Assembly (NCBI RefSeq): GCF_000003815.2
Contig: NC_049997.1
Coordinates: forward strand, 6,351,204-6,411,203
Length of the DNA stretch: 60,000 nt
DNA from: Branchiostoma floridae
Taxonomy: Eukaryota; Chordata; Leptocardii; Amphioxiformes; Branchiostomatidae
Direction: 5' to 3'
How positions within the stretch are numbered: the stretch's first letter is position 1; every line of letters begins with the position of its first letter. Below, piece after piece: positions 24,698 to 35,883 of this stretch. A program made the translations under genes and the position numbers. A model generated the notes under the pieces. It did not search any database. It was not told the origin of the DNA and saw only the letters and a program-made list of their open reading frames with translations.

Positions 24698-25268
24698 CTG
24701 GAGTACATGTCCAGCCCGTGCAACTTCTGTGGAAAACTTCTACCGAATGCCACCAAAATGTTCACTGGCTGTGTGACTCGTTTTCGTACAATAGGAAACT
24801 GTTTAAAGACAACATTTCAAGTCTTTCTAAAAGAAGCAGGTGATGACTGTTGCGGGGCAATTTTGATGGAAATCGGTGCATTATATTTCAACGAAATGTC
24901 CGCCAGGCAATCAGTATGTCTATACTTTGCAAAAAAACGTCTGACGTTTCATGAATATCTTGAGTGAACTGTTGTGTTTGTTATTGTTTTGTGGTGGCAT
25001 GGCAGGACGATCCCACGCCAGGTAACAATGACTGGTCTTGGCACCCACGCCGATTTACAAAAGGTGTGCCCGACAATTCACATATCATTGTGTCTATCGG
25101 ACATGTAAATTTTGATAAGAAATAAGCCAATCACATGCAGTTTCCTTATGACGATGGCCAATCATCGTTGATGATGCAAGTTTTGAATTTTTGAACTGAA
25201 CACCTAGCGTCATTCTAAGTCTGACGATTCTAGAGTGTGCAACGTTAACATTTTCACCGTTTTACAAA
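24698..25268. promoter_or_regulatory. Divergent promoter region of the transposon genes
   Basis: The transposase is transcribed leftwards from an inferred 5' UTR exon ending at 24698, and the second gene rightwards from an ATG at 25269. The short region between them must hold both starts. No clear TATA box was recognised. A 106-codon plus-strand frame at 24647-24967 overlaps the inferred 5' UTR exon and has no recognisable domain. Confidence 0.45.
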
Positions 25269-27866
25269 ATGTCCGCGATTTCTCGTACTGACAACCCCAT
25301 GGAACGAGGAGACAGCGAGAACCTTGCCATCATCCTTCAGGATATGGTTAGGAAGTTTGAGTCTCAAACCACAGAACTGCAGGCACTGAAGGCACAGCTC
25401 CAGGAGCAGGAACGCCGGCAGGCTAATCAAGAACCGCCGCGGGACATCCGAGAGGACAGCCCGTCGCCAGGGCACGCTCGCCAACGCCGCAGGGTTCGGA
25501 GGAAATCCTCTATTCCATCCACTTGCAGGGTAGGTGATTTATTTTGAGTTTTGTCATTTTGGTCATATTTGCATCGTTTCCCGTATGGGGTGTAACCCCA
25601 ACCCCAAATGCCCGTTAGCCACGGGGCGTCACACGGGGCCATGTATGGCTCACACCCGAACGACTGAAAAAAGGGGTTCCCCAAAAGTGCCCGTAAAGTG
25701 CCGTTGAGTCTTTTTTTTCAATAATGTGACCGTAGCATTATTCAGGTAGTTGGTCAAACACATTTTAGCGCTTGTATCTGTATAATGCTGGCCACTTATG
25801 TAGATACCTAGCACGCATACTAGCAGGTTTTTAACAAGAAACGGACCGATGAACACAGCTCCCCAGGCTAGCGTGCGAGCTTGTTAGACCGCCAGCAACA
25901 GCCAAATTTTAACAAGAAACGGACCGATGAACACAGCTCCCCAGGCTAGCGTGCGAGCTTGTTAGACCGCCAGCAACAGCCAAATTAGACGTATTCCCCA
26001 ATGACTTTTGAATTTTCATGAATTTTCCCATGCGAGTGTTACAAACTTGCGCGCAAAGACAGCTAATACATTTGTTTAAAATGTTTTGCAGGATGCCGTG
26101 CGCAAGGTGTACCGGGCGATGGAAGAAGGCGAAGGAGACTTTCAGGGCTTTCGGCTTACTGAACGGTATAGCAACTCCTATTTAATAAGACGTTTCTCTT
26201 GCCATGGCATTGTCAAGACATAATGATAGTACCAGATGTACCGTTTAACATGTTCACTATGTTTATATGACTCCCTTCCGTCAGTAATGACCATGAAAGA
26301 AACCCTATGATAACATCCTGTTTGATAAATTGATAATCCTGAAACAAATTCCTCTAGTACTTGTAGATTGATAACATAATTTATTCATTTTTTGGCATAG
26401 TATGGACTCAGCAGCCAACCAGCACATTGTGAAGATCTTGAGAGACGAGGTGATGAAAGAGCATGGAGGGCCTGAGAAGTGTCCTTTTTCATCAGCCGAA
26501 CTGAAGGGTAAGTAAATTACACACCAAGTATGTAAGATTAATCGTTTGAAGAAGCAAGCTCTGATTTCTCCCTAAATATCTTTTTTTCAAACTGTAAATT
26601 CAGTGCAAGATGCAACTACGGTTATACTGCAGCAGGGTTGGAGCACTAAATCACATGTATTGTGCAAATAGCACTGACTTTTAAATCTCTACGGCCAGTG
26701 AGCAGAAACTTCACGGTGTCAACGATACTTTTACAAATCTTAGTTTCTATGGCGTTACCTTAGAACCTATATTAACTATTCAAACACATTTGCATATGTG
26801 ACGACTAAGTCTTGTTGACTCAGGTAAAACCGGTTTTCCCAGTGACATCTCATGTATAGCAGTATTGGCCCTCAATGTAAATTCATGTCCGGAATTAATC
26901 TCCATATCTTATCCAGTTGTAGAAACCGATTTGCCTGCAAGTTTTAAGTTCATTTTCCTTCATTCTAGATGCTGCCAAGAGGTACTATAGATCCAAGAGG
27001 GATGACCAGGTGCGGGCCCAGAAGGGGACGTATGCGGAGCACCGACACTCGGTCAAAAGAAACGGGAGGCAGCAACAGGTTAGTCTTATACACATGTAAT
27101 GTCAAAGCGCAATACCTGTAGGATTAAAAGTTAACATATGAAGTCGTGATTCTGAAGTTTTGTGACTCGTTCTCCTCAACTTTTCAATCCAGGAAAATAA
27201 CGCCACAATGTTACTGAGAGCCGGTATTTCTTTATATCAAGGAAAAAAATACTTATAATATATGGGAGATTGTCTCTTGAAGCACGGCTCTTATCTATTG
27301 CATTGTTTAATAGTATTTCACTCCATACCACAGGAATATATACCAATTTGTATGCATAACATTTTTATTATTCTTACACCAAAAAGCACATTTTAGCCAT
27401 CGTATTGCAACCAACCAAGTGACAATTGATAGTTAGCTGTATAGTATATACTTCACCATGGAGAAATGTTTGACATCAGGCTCATATCTCATTTCAGAAA
27501 CTGGCGAGACGACGAAAGGCGTACAACCTGGCACGGGACAGCTGGTCAGAGAAGTCTAGGAGACGGGCGGAGGAGACTCTCCACAAAGACTTCATGTCGT
27601 CGGAGTCTTCCGACAGTGAAGTGGAGGGGCCGAAAACCTTCAAGGTCAGAAAGCTGGCCTGGGAGTCAGGAAAGATGACCAAAATCAAGGAGTCGCTGGA
27701 CGCTGTCGTGCCACTTCGGGGCTCTCCTCGAATCCCTTCTCGTGAGCTTTCGGACAGAAAAGTACCAGAGGGGACCCCGGAGTGGGCGATCAGCAAAAGG
27801 TATCAGAACGGCAGAGCACCAGCAACTGACGTCAGCGAGCTGAGACTGGAGTTGGATAGCGAGTAG
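25269..27866 (+). CDS. EnSpm second protein, 306 aa, five exons, unknown function
   Basis: Exons 25269-25529, 26092-26165, 26401-26507, 26969-27078 and 27498-27866 have canonical GT-AG borders and join in frame (phases 0, 2, 1, 0) to 306 residues. Order: an N-terminal coiled coil (about residues 18-55, e.g. LQALKAQLQEQERRQ), a basic patch (RQRRRVRRKS), a mainly helical block across exons 2-4 (DAVRKVYRAMEEGEG, DSAANQHIVKILRDEVMKEH, AAKRYYRSKRDD), a very basic stretch (QQQKLARRRKAYNLARD), then an acidic Ser tail (SSESSDSEVEG). This suits a DNA-binding or chromatin-associated partner, the place TnpA-like proteins hold in plant CACTA elements; that is by position, not by homology. The helical block faintly recalls vertebrate C14orf93-like proteins, a memory-based idea with low certainty. 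The protein ends 470 nt before an AATAAA. Confidence 0.75.
25831..25986. repeat. Perfect 78 bp tandem duplication
   Basis: Two identical 78 bp units (25831-25908 and 25909-25986) contain GAAACGGACCGATGAACACA. They lie in intron 1 of the second transposon gene. The lack of divergence indicates a very recent event or an assembly artefact. Confidence 0.85.
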
Positions 27867-28331
27867 GACGACAGACAATTAGGAGCAGATTTTGTTTGAT
27901 TAGTTTAGTGTAGCTGTTTTTTTCTCAAAGAGTTTTCAAAGTCAAGTTTGTAGCCACAGAATAGTCGTTTGCAACAACCAATTTGAGTAATTAATGTCAA
28001 CATTTGTTTGTCCTTTATACTATGTAAACACAATTTACTACTAGTAATTACAGCCCCTGTGAGTTAGTGTTTTTTACATGTTCAACCGGTTTTTCCAGGT
28101 ATGTTTACTTGTTTATTCTACCAGTTAATCAACCCTTGTAAAACTGAAGAAGAGTGATTAATGTCACCCGAACCGCCTGTAAGTCGGAAATATCTCATTG
28201 TTATCGAATTCAATATCGTTTTTTTGACATTCATAAATGAGCTATGTTTTTAATCGGTTTAAGATAATCTGATACAACAACATGCTGGTTTTCAATGTGA
28301 TTGCCTTGTGTATATGGAACTCTGAGAATAG

Positions 28332-28337
28332 AATAAA
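28332..28337 (+). terminator. Poly-A signal of the second EnSpm gene
   Basis: AATAAA in GAATAGAATAAAAAGAATG, 470 nt after the stop codon at 27866 and about 100 nt before the right subterminal repeats begin. Confidence 0.5.
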
Positions 28338-28439
28338 AAGAATGTTGACTTGATATTGTGGACTGTTTGTCAATATTTCAGGTTAAGTCGATAGCATTCT
28401 TACATTGATGTATGCCTGCTGCAGCATACACGGTTACAC

Positions 28440-28948
28440 GGCATATAATACTATTCAACACACAATATTTAAGGAGCATTACGATTCTTAAAAGCAGCTT
28501 AAATAAAATATTTAAGACTATATTAAAATACTTAAAACCTACTTAAACCAGACGTAAGGCAAAAAAATATACGATTTAAGATACATTTACGGTGCTTAAA
28601 CAATGTTTAAACATTTGGATTTAAGCTTAGTTTAAAGTACTTAAAAGTTGCTTAAATGTGTGCCACTACGTGCTCTTTACGGACTATTTAAGTCGACGTA
28701 TGACACTCAATTTAAGCAGCATTTACGGTGCTTAAACGCTGTGTAAACGTACGAATTTAAGCATAGTTTACGATACTTAAAAGTTGCTTAAATGTGTGCC
28801 ACAACGTGTCCTTTACGGACGCACGTAATCATAGCTTAAATATAATATTTCCGAATGCGTAAACATGACGTAATGTAACTTAAAGAATGCCAATACGGTA
28901 CCCTTAAGCACACTTTAAGAGTGCTTAAAGAGCAGTTTTCATGCAGTG
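28440..28948. repeat. EnSpm right terminus and subterminal repeat field
   Basis: Dense TTTAAGC, ACTTAAA and GTTTAAAC motifs. Two longer related blocks (about 28585-28685 and 28700-28815) both carry ACTTAAAAGTTGCTTAAATG followed by TGTGCCAC. The field ends in GAGCAGTTTTCATGCAGTG, the inverted terminus. Confidence 0.75.
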
Positions 28949-28951
28949 TAT

Positions 28952-29460
28952 TATATGAGGTTTATTGATTTTTCAAGTTTTTCTTCAGCAAGTCTTTTGT
29001 AGTTAAATATTTCAAGCGGAATATTATAAGGTTCGCGTTCTTTCTGGATCTCTTTTTTTTTGTTTTTTGTTTGGGGCTTCGGAAGAAAATTATGTTCCAA
29101 CAGAGAAGAATCGAAAGGCGTTACCGTGGAGCGAGAAGAGTGATAAAAGTGATAAAACGAAGAAACATGAAAGAGACTTATACATATTTCATGGCGTCTA
29201 TAGCATTTATCCATTCTGTTGGAAGATCTGCGGCAACACCTACCAAACACCATTGTACTCTTCTCCAACTTTACGACTTATTTTTGAACGTCGTCATAAC
29301 AACTGTCAAAACAAGCGACGGAACCTTAAATGACCTTAACTACGAACCAAGGACGCGCTGTTTTTCTCAGTTTAAGAACCGAAGACCCGAAGACAGTTTA
29401 ACGTCTTCACCGGGCACACGGACACACGCGTTTTTCTTTTTCAAGAATTTGACAACAGGT
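28952..29460 (+). repeat. Dispersed repeat family R, copy C, right part
   Basis: Continues copy C beyond the EnSpm insertion. It matches 15012-15480 of copy B, for example TTTTTCTTCAGCAAGTCTTT against GCTTTTCTTCAGCCAGTATT, and the shared GTTGGAAGATCTGCGGCAAC region. The frame at 29071-29586 is the same pseudo-coding stretch seen in copies A and B. Confidence 0.75.
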
Positions 29461-29630
29461 CACTCTGTCACAATTCTTCCTCGCAGTATAAACCATGCTC
29501 GCACGGCGTTTTTGTACAGGCTTAGAACAAGTTACAGACCATGCGTTATTCTTATGGAAGAGCTGATCTTTCTTCCCATCGGTTAATACTTGGCTTTATC
29601 AGTGCTTTTATCAAGGAAAATGGCATTTTG

Positions 29631-31330
29631 AACATTTTCAATCATTTATACCATATTGACGGAAAAAATCCTATAAAATAATCATTTTTTCGTCACCATG
29701 CACAAGTTTGCGTCGTTGCCCAAGGTAGGTAATTTCGTGGTCTATTCAAATTTTGGATATTGATACTGTTGTATTTACGTTGGCCCTCTGACCGTCTCAT
29801 AGCATCTAACGGTATAGCTTTTAATTTTGCCCATGGACACAAGCAGTAAGAATCCTGTCTAAAATGGCCACCTGTCCCCGACTCCGCTGAATGGTTTTCT
29901 TGGGCAGTTTTGACCGTGCAAAAAAAACGTATCAATATTTAATGGTGTGGTATGTATCACCCACGGCCATAACAGTATAAGCACAAGTTGACAAGCCAAC
30001 AGAAATTGACCTAAGAGAGCGTCCAAAAAAATCAAGCATATAGCTAAACCTAGGTCGAACATTTCTAATTATTTATGCCATATTGACGGAAAAAATCCTA
30101 TAGAATAAATCATTTTTCCATCACCATGCACAAGTTTGCGTCGATGCCCAAGGTAGGTAATTGGGCGTGGTCTATTCAAATTTTGGATATTGATACTGTT
30201 GTATTTACGTTGGCCCTCTCACCGTCTCATAGCATCTGACGGTATAGCTTTTAATTTTGCCCATGGACATAAGCAGTAAGAATCCTGTCTAAAATGGCCA
30301 CCTGTCCCCGACTCCGCTGAATGGTTTTCTTGGGCAGTTTTGACCGTGCAAAAAAAACGTATCAATATTTAATGGTGTGGTATGTATCACCCACGGCCAT
30401 TACAGTATAAGCACAAGTTGACAAGCCAACAGAAATTGACCTAGGAGCGCGTCCAAAAAAATCCAGCATATAGCTAAACCTAGGTCGAACATTTCTAATT
30501 ATTTATGCCATATTGACGGAAAAAATGCTATAGAATAAATCATTTTTCCATCACCATGCACAAGTTTGCGTCGTTGCCCAAGGTAGGTAATTGGGCGTGG
30601 TCTATTCAAATTTTGGATATTGATACTGTTGTATTCACGTTGGCCCTCAGACCGCCTCGTAGCATCTAACGGTATAGCTTTTAATTTTGCCCATGGACAC
30701 AAGCAGTAAGAATCCTGTCCATAATGGCCACCTGTCTCCGACTCCGCTGAATGGTCTTCTTGGGTAGTTCTGGCCGTGCAAAAAAAACGTATTAATATTT
30801 AATGATGTGATATGTATCACGCGACCACGGTTATTACAGTGTAACTAAGCACATGTCTGGAATGCCAACAGAAATGCAACTCCGAGGGCCTACGAAAAAA
30901 TCGCCTTGTAGCAAAACCTAAGGACGGCTAGAACATTTTTTTAATCATTTTATGTCATATTGACGGAAAAATCCTATAAAGTAATCATTTTTCAATCACC
31001 ATGCACAAGTTCCTGTCATTCTCAATTTCCAACTTAAGTCGGTCGTTTGGCGTGGTTTATTCAAATTTTGATATTTCTACAAATTCATATCCCTACCCAC
31101 CGACTTTTGCCCGTCAAGGAATGGTCCCATTTTTCCCCCAGTCATCTCATGCATATATGATGAAACCACTTAAACAGTTAGTCTCTACCAGACTGACTAC
31201 GCTGGCTGTTATAGGGAGAGAAATTTGCCACGGGAGTTTTGCTACCAGAAGAGTTGGCTGGCCACGCAGCTTCTGGGGGGGTATGCCAATTCAACCCCCG
31301 GCCAATTTCCCTATTTATTTCTACCGAGTT
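29631..31330. repeat. Tandem repeat, about 430 bp unit, four copies
   Basis: Units start near 29631, 30060, 30490 and 30928, marked by CCATATTGACGGAAAAAATC and CACCATGCACAAGTTTGCGT. The first three are close to each other; the fourth is diverged and keeps the first half best. Open frames here, including 178 codons from 31001, have no conserved counterpart in the other units. Confidence 0.85.
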
Positions 31331-32820
31331 CTACGCTCCCCCTACCCCGTAGGAAGGCCTGTTGCAGGCTATGAACAGTGGTCTGTGCGGTACTCCTGTA
31401 TTTTTATTGTTCTGCACCACGCCCTCGCGAACAAAAGAAACGTTCAAACGTCAGAGATGCCTGGAGTGTGTGAATATGGTCGTAATGTTTTGGGTGTGTC
31501 TTTGAGTGTGTGTATGTTTGCCCATATTTGTGGTTAACAAAAGTGTGGATGGGTCGTGGTGATATTTTTGGCACGCGGGTAATGTTAGGTCTTGAGAGGA
31601 CAAAACTCCAGGTCGATGTGTGCCTCCAGGCGGTATTCTGTGGTACTGCAACGGAACCTCCGTTTTCTGTACATTTTGTTCTGAAGATGCTGTGCTTTTG
31701 GTGACAGGTAGCTTGTGATATCAGGAAAAATTGGTGCACGTTTAAAAATAATTTTAGGCCGATGCAGACCCCTAATTTTAAGTGGTCAGCCCCCAAGTTG
31801 TCGTCATCAGAAACCTCAATGGCGGTATTGAATAAGATTGAGAAATCTTCCGCCATAAGAAAATGGCTGTAAATTAATCGGACATTTGGGACGCTTGAGA
31901 TAGCGGCCTGCTGTGTGAGGTGAGTTGTTATGACCTGGACTGTACACGGATGAGTTAATCACACCCTGAACTTGCCCTAAGTGATCTTTAATGCAGATTT
32001 TTATCGATGTCCTGTGCCAAAAACTCTTTGTTACGTCTGCTCCACTCATATGGTATGTACTGCCTCCTACTAGCGACTTCCTGTACGTCTGCATCGCACA
32101 TAGTGTTTTCCTCTGGCCTGCGTTAAACAAATACCAAGAACCAAGTGTATTAAAAAAAAGCGTATAGAAGTCAGCTGTTTCTGTATGGAAGCCACATGGT
32201 TGAAATGTGGTGTGTTGATGTCATTGGTCATGCTAATGGTTTTGAGATAAATGACTTAACTGAAAAATTTTGAAGCTATTTTGCCAGTCTGAGTACCATT
32301 CTGAGTTGGCTTCCATACTCATACGAGTTCCTTGGCAATTTACTTTTTTTGCTAAAAATTAATATTTCAGGTTTGTGTGTCATTGTGTGTAAGCCAGATG
32401 ACCGGGCATTTGACCTTTGGTGCCAAAATTCCAATCCCTTGGGAGCCATCTACATGTATTCTCAATGGACCTACAATTTAAACAAAAATTTCAGGAAACA
32501 GATGTAAAATCATATCATGGGGCCACATCATTGAGGTTAATATCTCCGTGTTACACATTTTCTTACACACATATTTCGTAAACTTTATTTACAAAACCCC
32601 AACCCTGCCAGTTGGTTAGTCTTTACCATACTCCATACTTGGGCGCCGGGAAAACCGTAGAAATGGAACAAATAGAGGAGTAAGCCGGCCAGAGAAGTAC
32701 AGCCGGAAAAGGAACAGAGCGCGTCCGTGTAGCTATATATTTGAAAGATTATGTTTATAGATAATTAACCTGAACAACGGAATAACGCAAATACACTAAC
32801 AAATTTATCTTTATTTCCAG
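31331..32820. other. Non-coding end of putative intron 1
   Basis: No exon was supported. Around 31560-31700 the sequence resembles the dispersed repeat at 47000-48200 (compare GTACTGCAACGGAACCTCCG with GTACTGCAGCGGAACTTCC). The final 80 bp before the microexon resemble the sequence before the other link microexons. Confidence 0.4.
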
Positions 32821-32844
32821 GACATTTAGCTCTAACTTCAGCTG
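32821..32844 (+). CDS. Exon 2: 24 nt link microexon completing the signal peptide
   Basis: Bounded by TTTATTTCCAG and GTAAGTTTTT, phase 1 on both sides, encoding GHLALTSA when joined to the exon 1 base. It is too short for routine gene finders. Four later microexons share its length class, phase and flanking intron sequence (GTAAGTTTTT... then ACGA or ACGAG...). Here it falls in the C-region of the signal peptide, with TSA just before the mature CCP; in the later copies it is an inter-domain linker. Confidence 0.7.
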
Positions 32845-33590
32845 GTAAGTTTTTGCTCATGATTACGAATTTTGTGGTATTTTTCTGTATACGGCATGCC
32901 AAAGGTAATTTTAAAGCTGCTGTCATCGTAAAATATGAGACAATTTTGTACACATTGTTGTTCTGTGATGTTTCAAGCAGGCCAACATTGTTGTAAATAC
33001 ACTGTAGAGTATAGAGTAGGCTTACATGACGCTGTAAAAACCTACGTTAGAAAATGAGATTTTGATAGGGTGCGTTTATGAAGGTTAGACATCCAGGTAA
33101 ACAATATTCAAATACAATTCAATCTCTACAACTGGATGAAATATAAACGGAGATCTCGAATGACATCCATCACTCTTCTTCAGCGTCACTAGAATGAACT
33201 GGCAGAACAATGCAATTCAAGTACATCTAACTAGAAAAAAAGGATAAACTCACTCCATGTTCAGTTTATCTACGTTTCAAAAAGGATTATACAAATTAAC
33301 CCTTGTCCAGCTGAGTATTTGTTTGCCAATTCAACCCATTAAGCTGGTTAATTAATCAGATTAGTAAAACTTGACCTGTTCTGTGCTGCTGCTGCTGCAG
33401 ACTTCCCCAATCTATGTGTGCTGCGATATGCCACATGTATAAGTAAGAAATGCCCCAAACCCGTAAAGATACTGGACCCACAAAGAGGCATTATATGTGT
33501 ACAATAGTATATATACGGGCTCAGCAGGACAAGGATTTTAAAATGCAATTAATCAACACTTGTTTTGTTTATCATTTTCAATTGCTGTAG

Positions 33591-33764
33591 AATGCCCGAC
33601 GCTGACTGCCCCAGTCAACGGAACGATGAGTCCTATCGGAGTGAACTACTACTACAATGACGAGGTGACGTTCAGTTGTAGCCCAGGATATGCCTTAGAC
33701 GGGGCCTCTAGCGTGAGGTGCCAGGCTAACCAAACATGGAGTCATCCGGTTCCAACATGCAGGC
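33591..33764 (+). CDS. Exon 3: CCP (sushi) domain 1
   Basis: A single exon, phase 1 at both ends, 58 codons. It holds the four CCP cysteines (ECPTL, TFSCSPGY, VRCQAN, PTCRR), the conserved Trp (QTWSHP), and a sequon NGT shared by the other CCPs. CCP modules are beta-sandwich units found in complement regulators, selectins and other extracellular proteins; the partner here is unknown. A further in-frame ORF continues past the donor into the intron and is not coding. Confidence 0.92.
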
Positions 33765-34258
33765 GTAAGACAGTTTTTAGTCGTTTTTGTTCGAATGCCC
33801 AGGAACACTTTCTACACACAGAACAAGTGGTCAAGACACTGCCTTTTTGGAGTCATTAATACAACATTTATGTGATAAGCCATTTACTTTGTTTGCGTGA
33901 TATTATACTGATGTGCCATTGTCTTTAGGTACGTTGACATACAGTCTTCTTCATTTTCTTCTGTGCTATACACAGGTGCTGTATTACAGAACCATTCAAT
34001 TGAATAAAATCAAATCGTGATGAGTAGTGTAAACGCTAAGATCTGTACAAGAATCGTTGTTCCAACAGGTCATGTTCTGCGGCACACTTCTGTCTATGCT
34101 TCAACTACTACACATAAAAACCTGCAACTGCACAGTACCAAATCTATTTTTTTTTTTAATGTCGAAGTGGAAAGCACGTAGAGTGGAAGGGCATGGATGT
34201 CTCCTCGATTTTGGATCCTTTTTGATATTGTTAACTTCAATTCTATTCGTCTTATTAG

Positions 34259-34478
34259 GAAGCCACGCCTTTGAGGTCCTCCGTGCTGCAGACCAGGAGT
34301 ATGGAGGAATCGACTTCCTCGCCATCGAGGCGAAGCTGCCGGCTGACGGCCTGTCTGCCACTGAGAACTGGTGCAGAGACTACCAGAACCTCTGTGCCGA
34401 GTACGGAAGGAGACCCACAGGCTGTGGGCAGTCAACGGCAGTTGAGGGTGGTGGTCGCGCGTGGCCCGTCTATATCCG
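34259..34478 (+). CDS. Exon 4: module X1, first half
   Basis: Phase 1 acceptor, phase 2 donor, 220 nt. It encodes the conserved core YGGIDFLAIEAKLPADGL, then WCRDYQNLCAEYGRRPTGCG, with three cysteines. It is the first of five copies of this half-module. I cannot match it to a named domain. It is completed by the exon at 35110, which always follows through a phase 2 intron. Confidence 0.9.
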
Positions 34479-35109
34479 GTGGGATATGTGACATACCTCG
34501 GAAAATGATGATATGATTTAGGCAAAATGAGAACCCTTATAGGCCTAATCAATGAAAACATTAATGATACGCCACGCGAAAAAATTAACATCATTCGGTC
34601 AAGTTCATATTCAAACAAAAGTAGGCCACGCCGCAAACAAGATAATTGCTTCAAGGACGTCTGTGTCTTACGGACTAGTTTTGACATTTGCAATAAGTAA
34701 TGGACTTATTTACCTATGTGGCAGATTTGACAGAGAGACTTTCATCATCTGGTGCATGTAACTAGACAAAACTTTCGATTCAACTAAATACCCATGGTTT
34801 ATATTAACCAGATTTAGTTACACAATCTGTCCTTTATTGTCACTCTTCACTGTTTATTCATTGATTTATTTACTATATTGGTTTGGCTGTTCAGCACGCA
34901 CAGCCAGGGCTACAAAGAGCTAGCCCTGCAGACAAAAACAGAGACAATACAAATAGACAAGGACAAGATACTTATCAATAACGTAACGATATTCTAAGTA
35001 CACAAAAGATAGAAATGAAAATAAAAAAGTTATTGTTATCTTCACAGTTATTGTGGAGGTCGAATTGCCAATTGTTGAGTTATTAAAAAGTATATTGTTA
35101 TGTTTCCAG

Positions 35110-35369
35110 GTGCGTGACTGAGTACCGCTCCGACCCCTACACCTTGGAAAGGCTCGGCTGTTTAAAACACCACTCTATAGCTGAGGCGGTGAACTTGGCT
35201 TTCTCAGCTGGGGCTACAGCACAGAGGTGTTTTGCCTTTGGCCGCTGTGACCCAATCCATTGCCAACGGGGGATTCGCGAGAGTAGTCTGGTGCACGGCA
35301 TAGATACAGTCTTTACCTCAAACGGGACCGGTGACAGGACTGTGTACACTCTGTGTTCAGGATTATTAG
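35110..35369 (+). CDS. Exon 5: module X1, second half
   Basis: Phase 2 to phase 1, 260 nt. Conserved features are RCVTEYRSDPYTLERLGC, the AVNLAFSAGA segment, FGRCDPIHCQRGI and YTLCSG. Five cysteines match the other copies and there is one extra (AQRCFAF), so X1 has an odd number. Together with exon 4 the module is about 160 residues. Confidence 0.9.
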
Positions 35370-35883
35370 GTGAGTGATTGACACTAATAATTAACATATA
35401 ACAAATAAAAGCAATCCTAAATACCCAAAATGCAGATGTCTCTGGTTTGACAGGAATTTAATCGATGTAGTGTTGATACTAATAATTAACATATAACACA
35501 TAATTCTTCATTGCCAAGAATAAAATACACATTTAGTGATTGCTTTGTTTCTCATGGCACGACTACGTATTCTGATCTATTGTCAAATATAGTTCAGTGG
35601 CTCTATTATGTTTCTGTGATTTCAAGTTGAAACTTTGATACAGAATGCGAATAATAAGTATTTACAGTTATCTTCATCACCCTGACTTGTTTAGCTTCTT
35701 TTTGTTCTCAACCATTTGTTTTTACCTTACCGGAACAATAATTTTGATTCCCCTTTGAAAATTGATATATAGTCGCCGAAATGGCAGCTTGGTAAATGCA
35801 CTTTGTACATAAAGAACTGTGTTATCCAGTGACCAACCAACGTGATGAAACTAGTCACAGAGTATGCTCTTTACTCTCTACAG

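Larger units (their letters stand above)
17410..28948. mobile_element. CACTA/EnSpm DNA transposon, apparently complete
   Basis: The left end reads CACTGCACCAAATCGGATAT. The right end, on the minus strand, reads CACTGCATGAAAACTGCTC. Both continue into TTTAAGCA and share about 24 of the first 33 bases, so they are imperfect terminal inverted repeats. The element is flanked by a 3 bp TAT duplication (17407-17409 and 28949-28951), the length expected for CACTA elements. Inside are AT-rich subterminal repeat fields and two divergent multi-exon genes, the transposase (24388-20755, minus) and a second protein (25269-27866, plus), each with its own poly-A signal. Both coding sequences are open once spliced. 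It is inserted in a copy of repeat R within the putative first intron of the CCP/EGF/X gene. Confidence 0.85.
16275..32820 (+). other. Putative intron 1 (16.5 kb) carrying a transposon and satellite
   Basis: No host exon was found between the exon 1 donor at 16275 and the acceptor at 32820. About 16330-16410 includes a segment (TTATCAAGGAAAATGGCATT) repeated near 29605-29625. At 16648 a CAGTCAAACCTG motif starts, a sequence also present at 56840 and plausible as a DNA-transposon terminus. The rest is dispersed repeat R copy C, the EnSpm element, and the 430 bp satellite. 31330-32820 has no recognisable gene; about 31560-31700 resembles a dispersed repeat also seen at 47000-48200. Confidence 0.5.

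Noticed and set aside
24647-24967. 106-codon plus-strand ORF between the transposon genes
   Set aside because: It overlaps the inferred antisense 5' UTR exon and has no recognisable domain or splice context; I could not support it as a gene.
31001-31537. 178-codon plus-strand ORF
   Set aside because: It lies in the diverged fourth unit of the 430 bp repeat and is not conserved in the other three units.
34094-34693. 199-codon minus-strand ORF
   Set aside because: It is antisense to the X1 exon, whose plus-strand frame is conserved in five copies with fixed splice sites.
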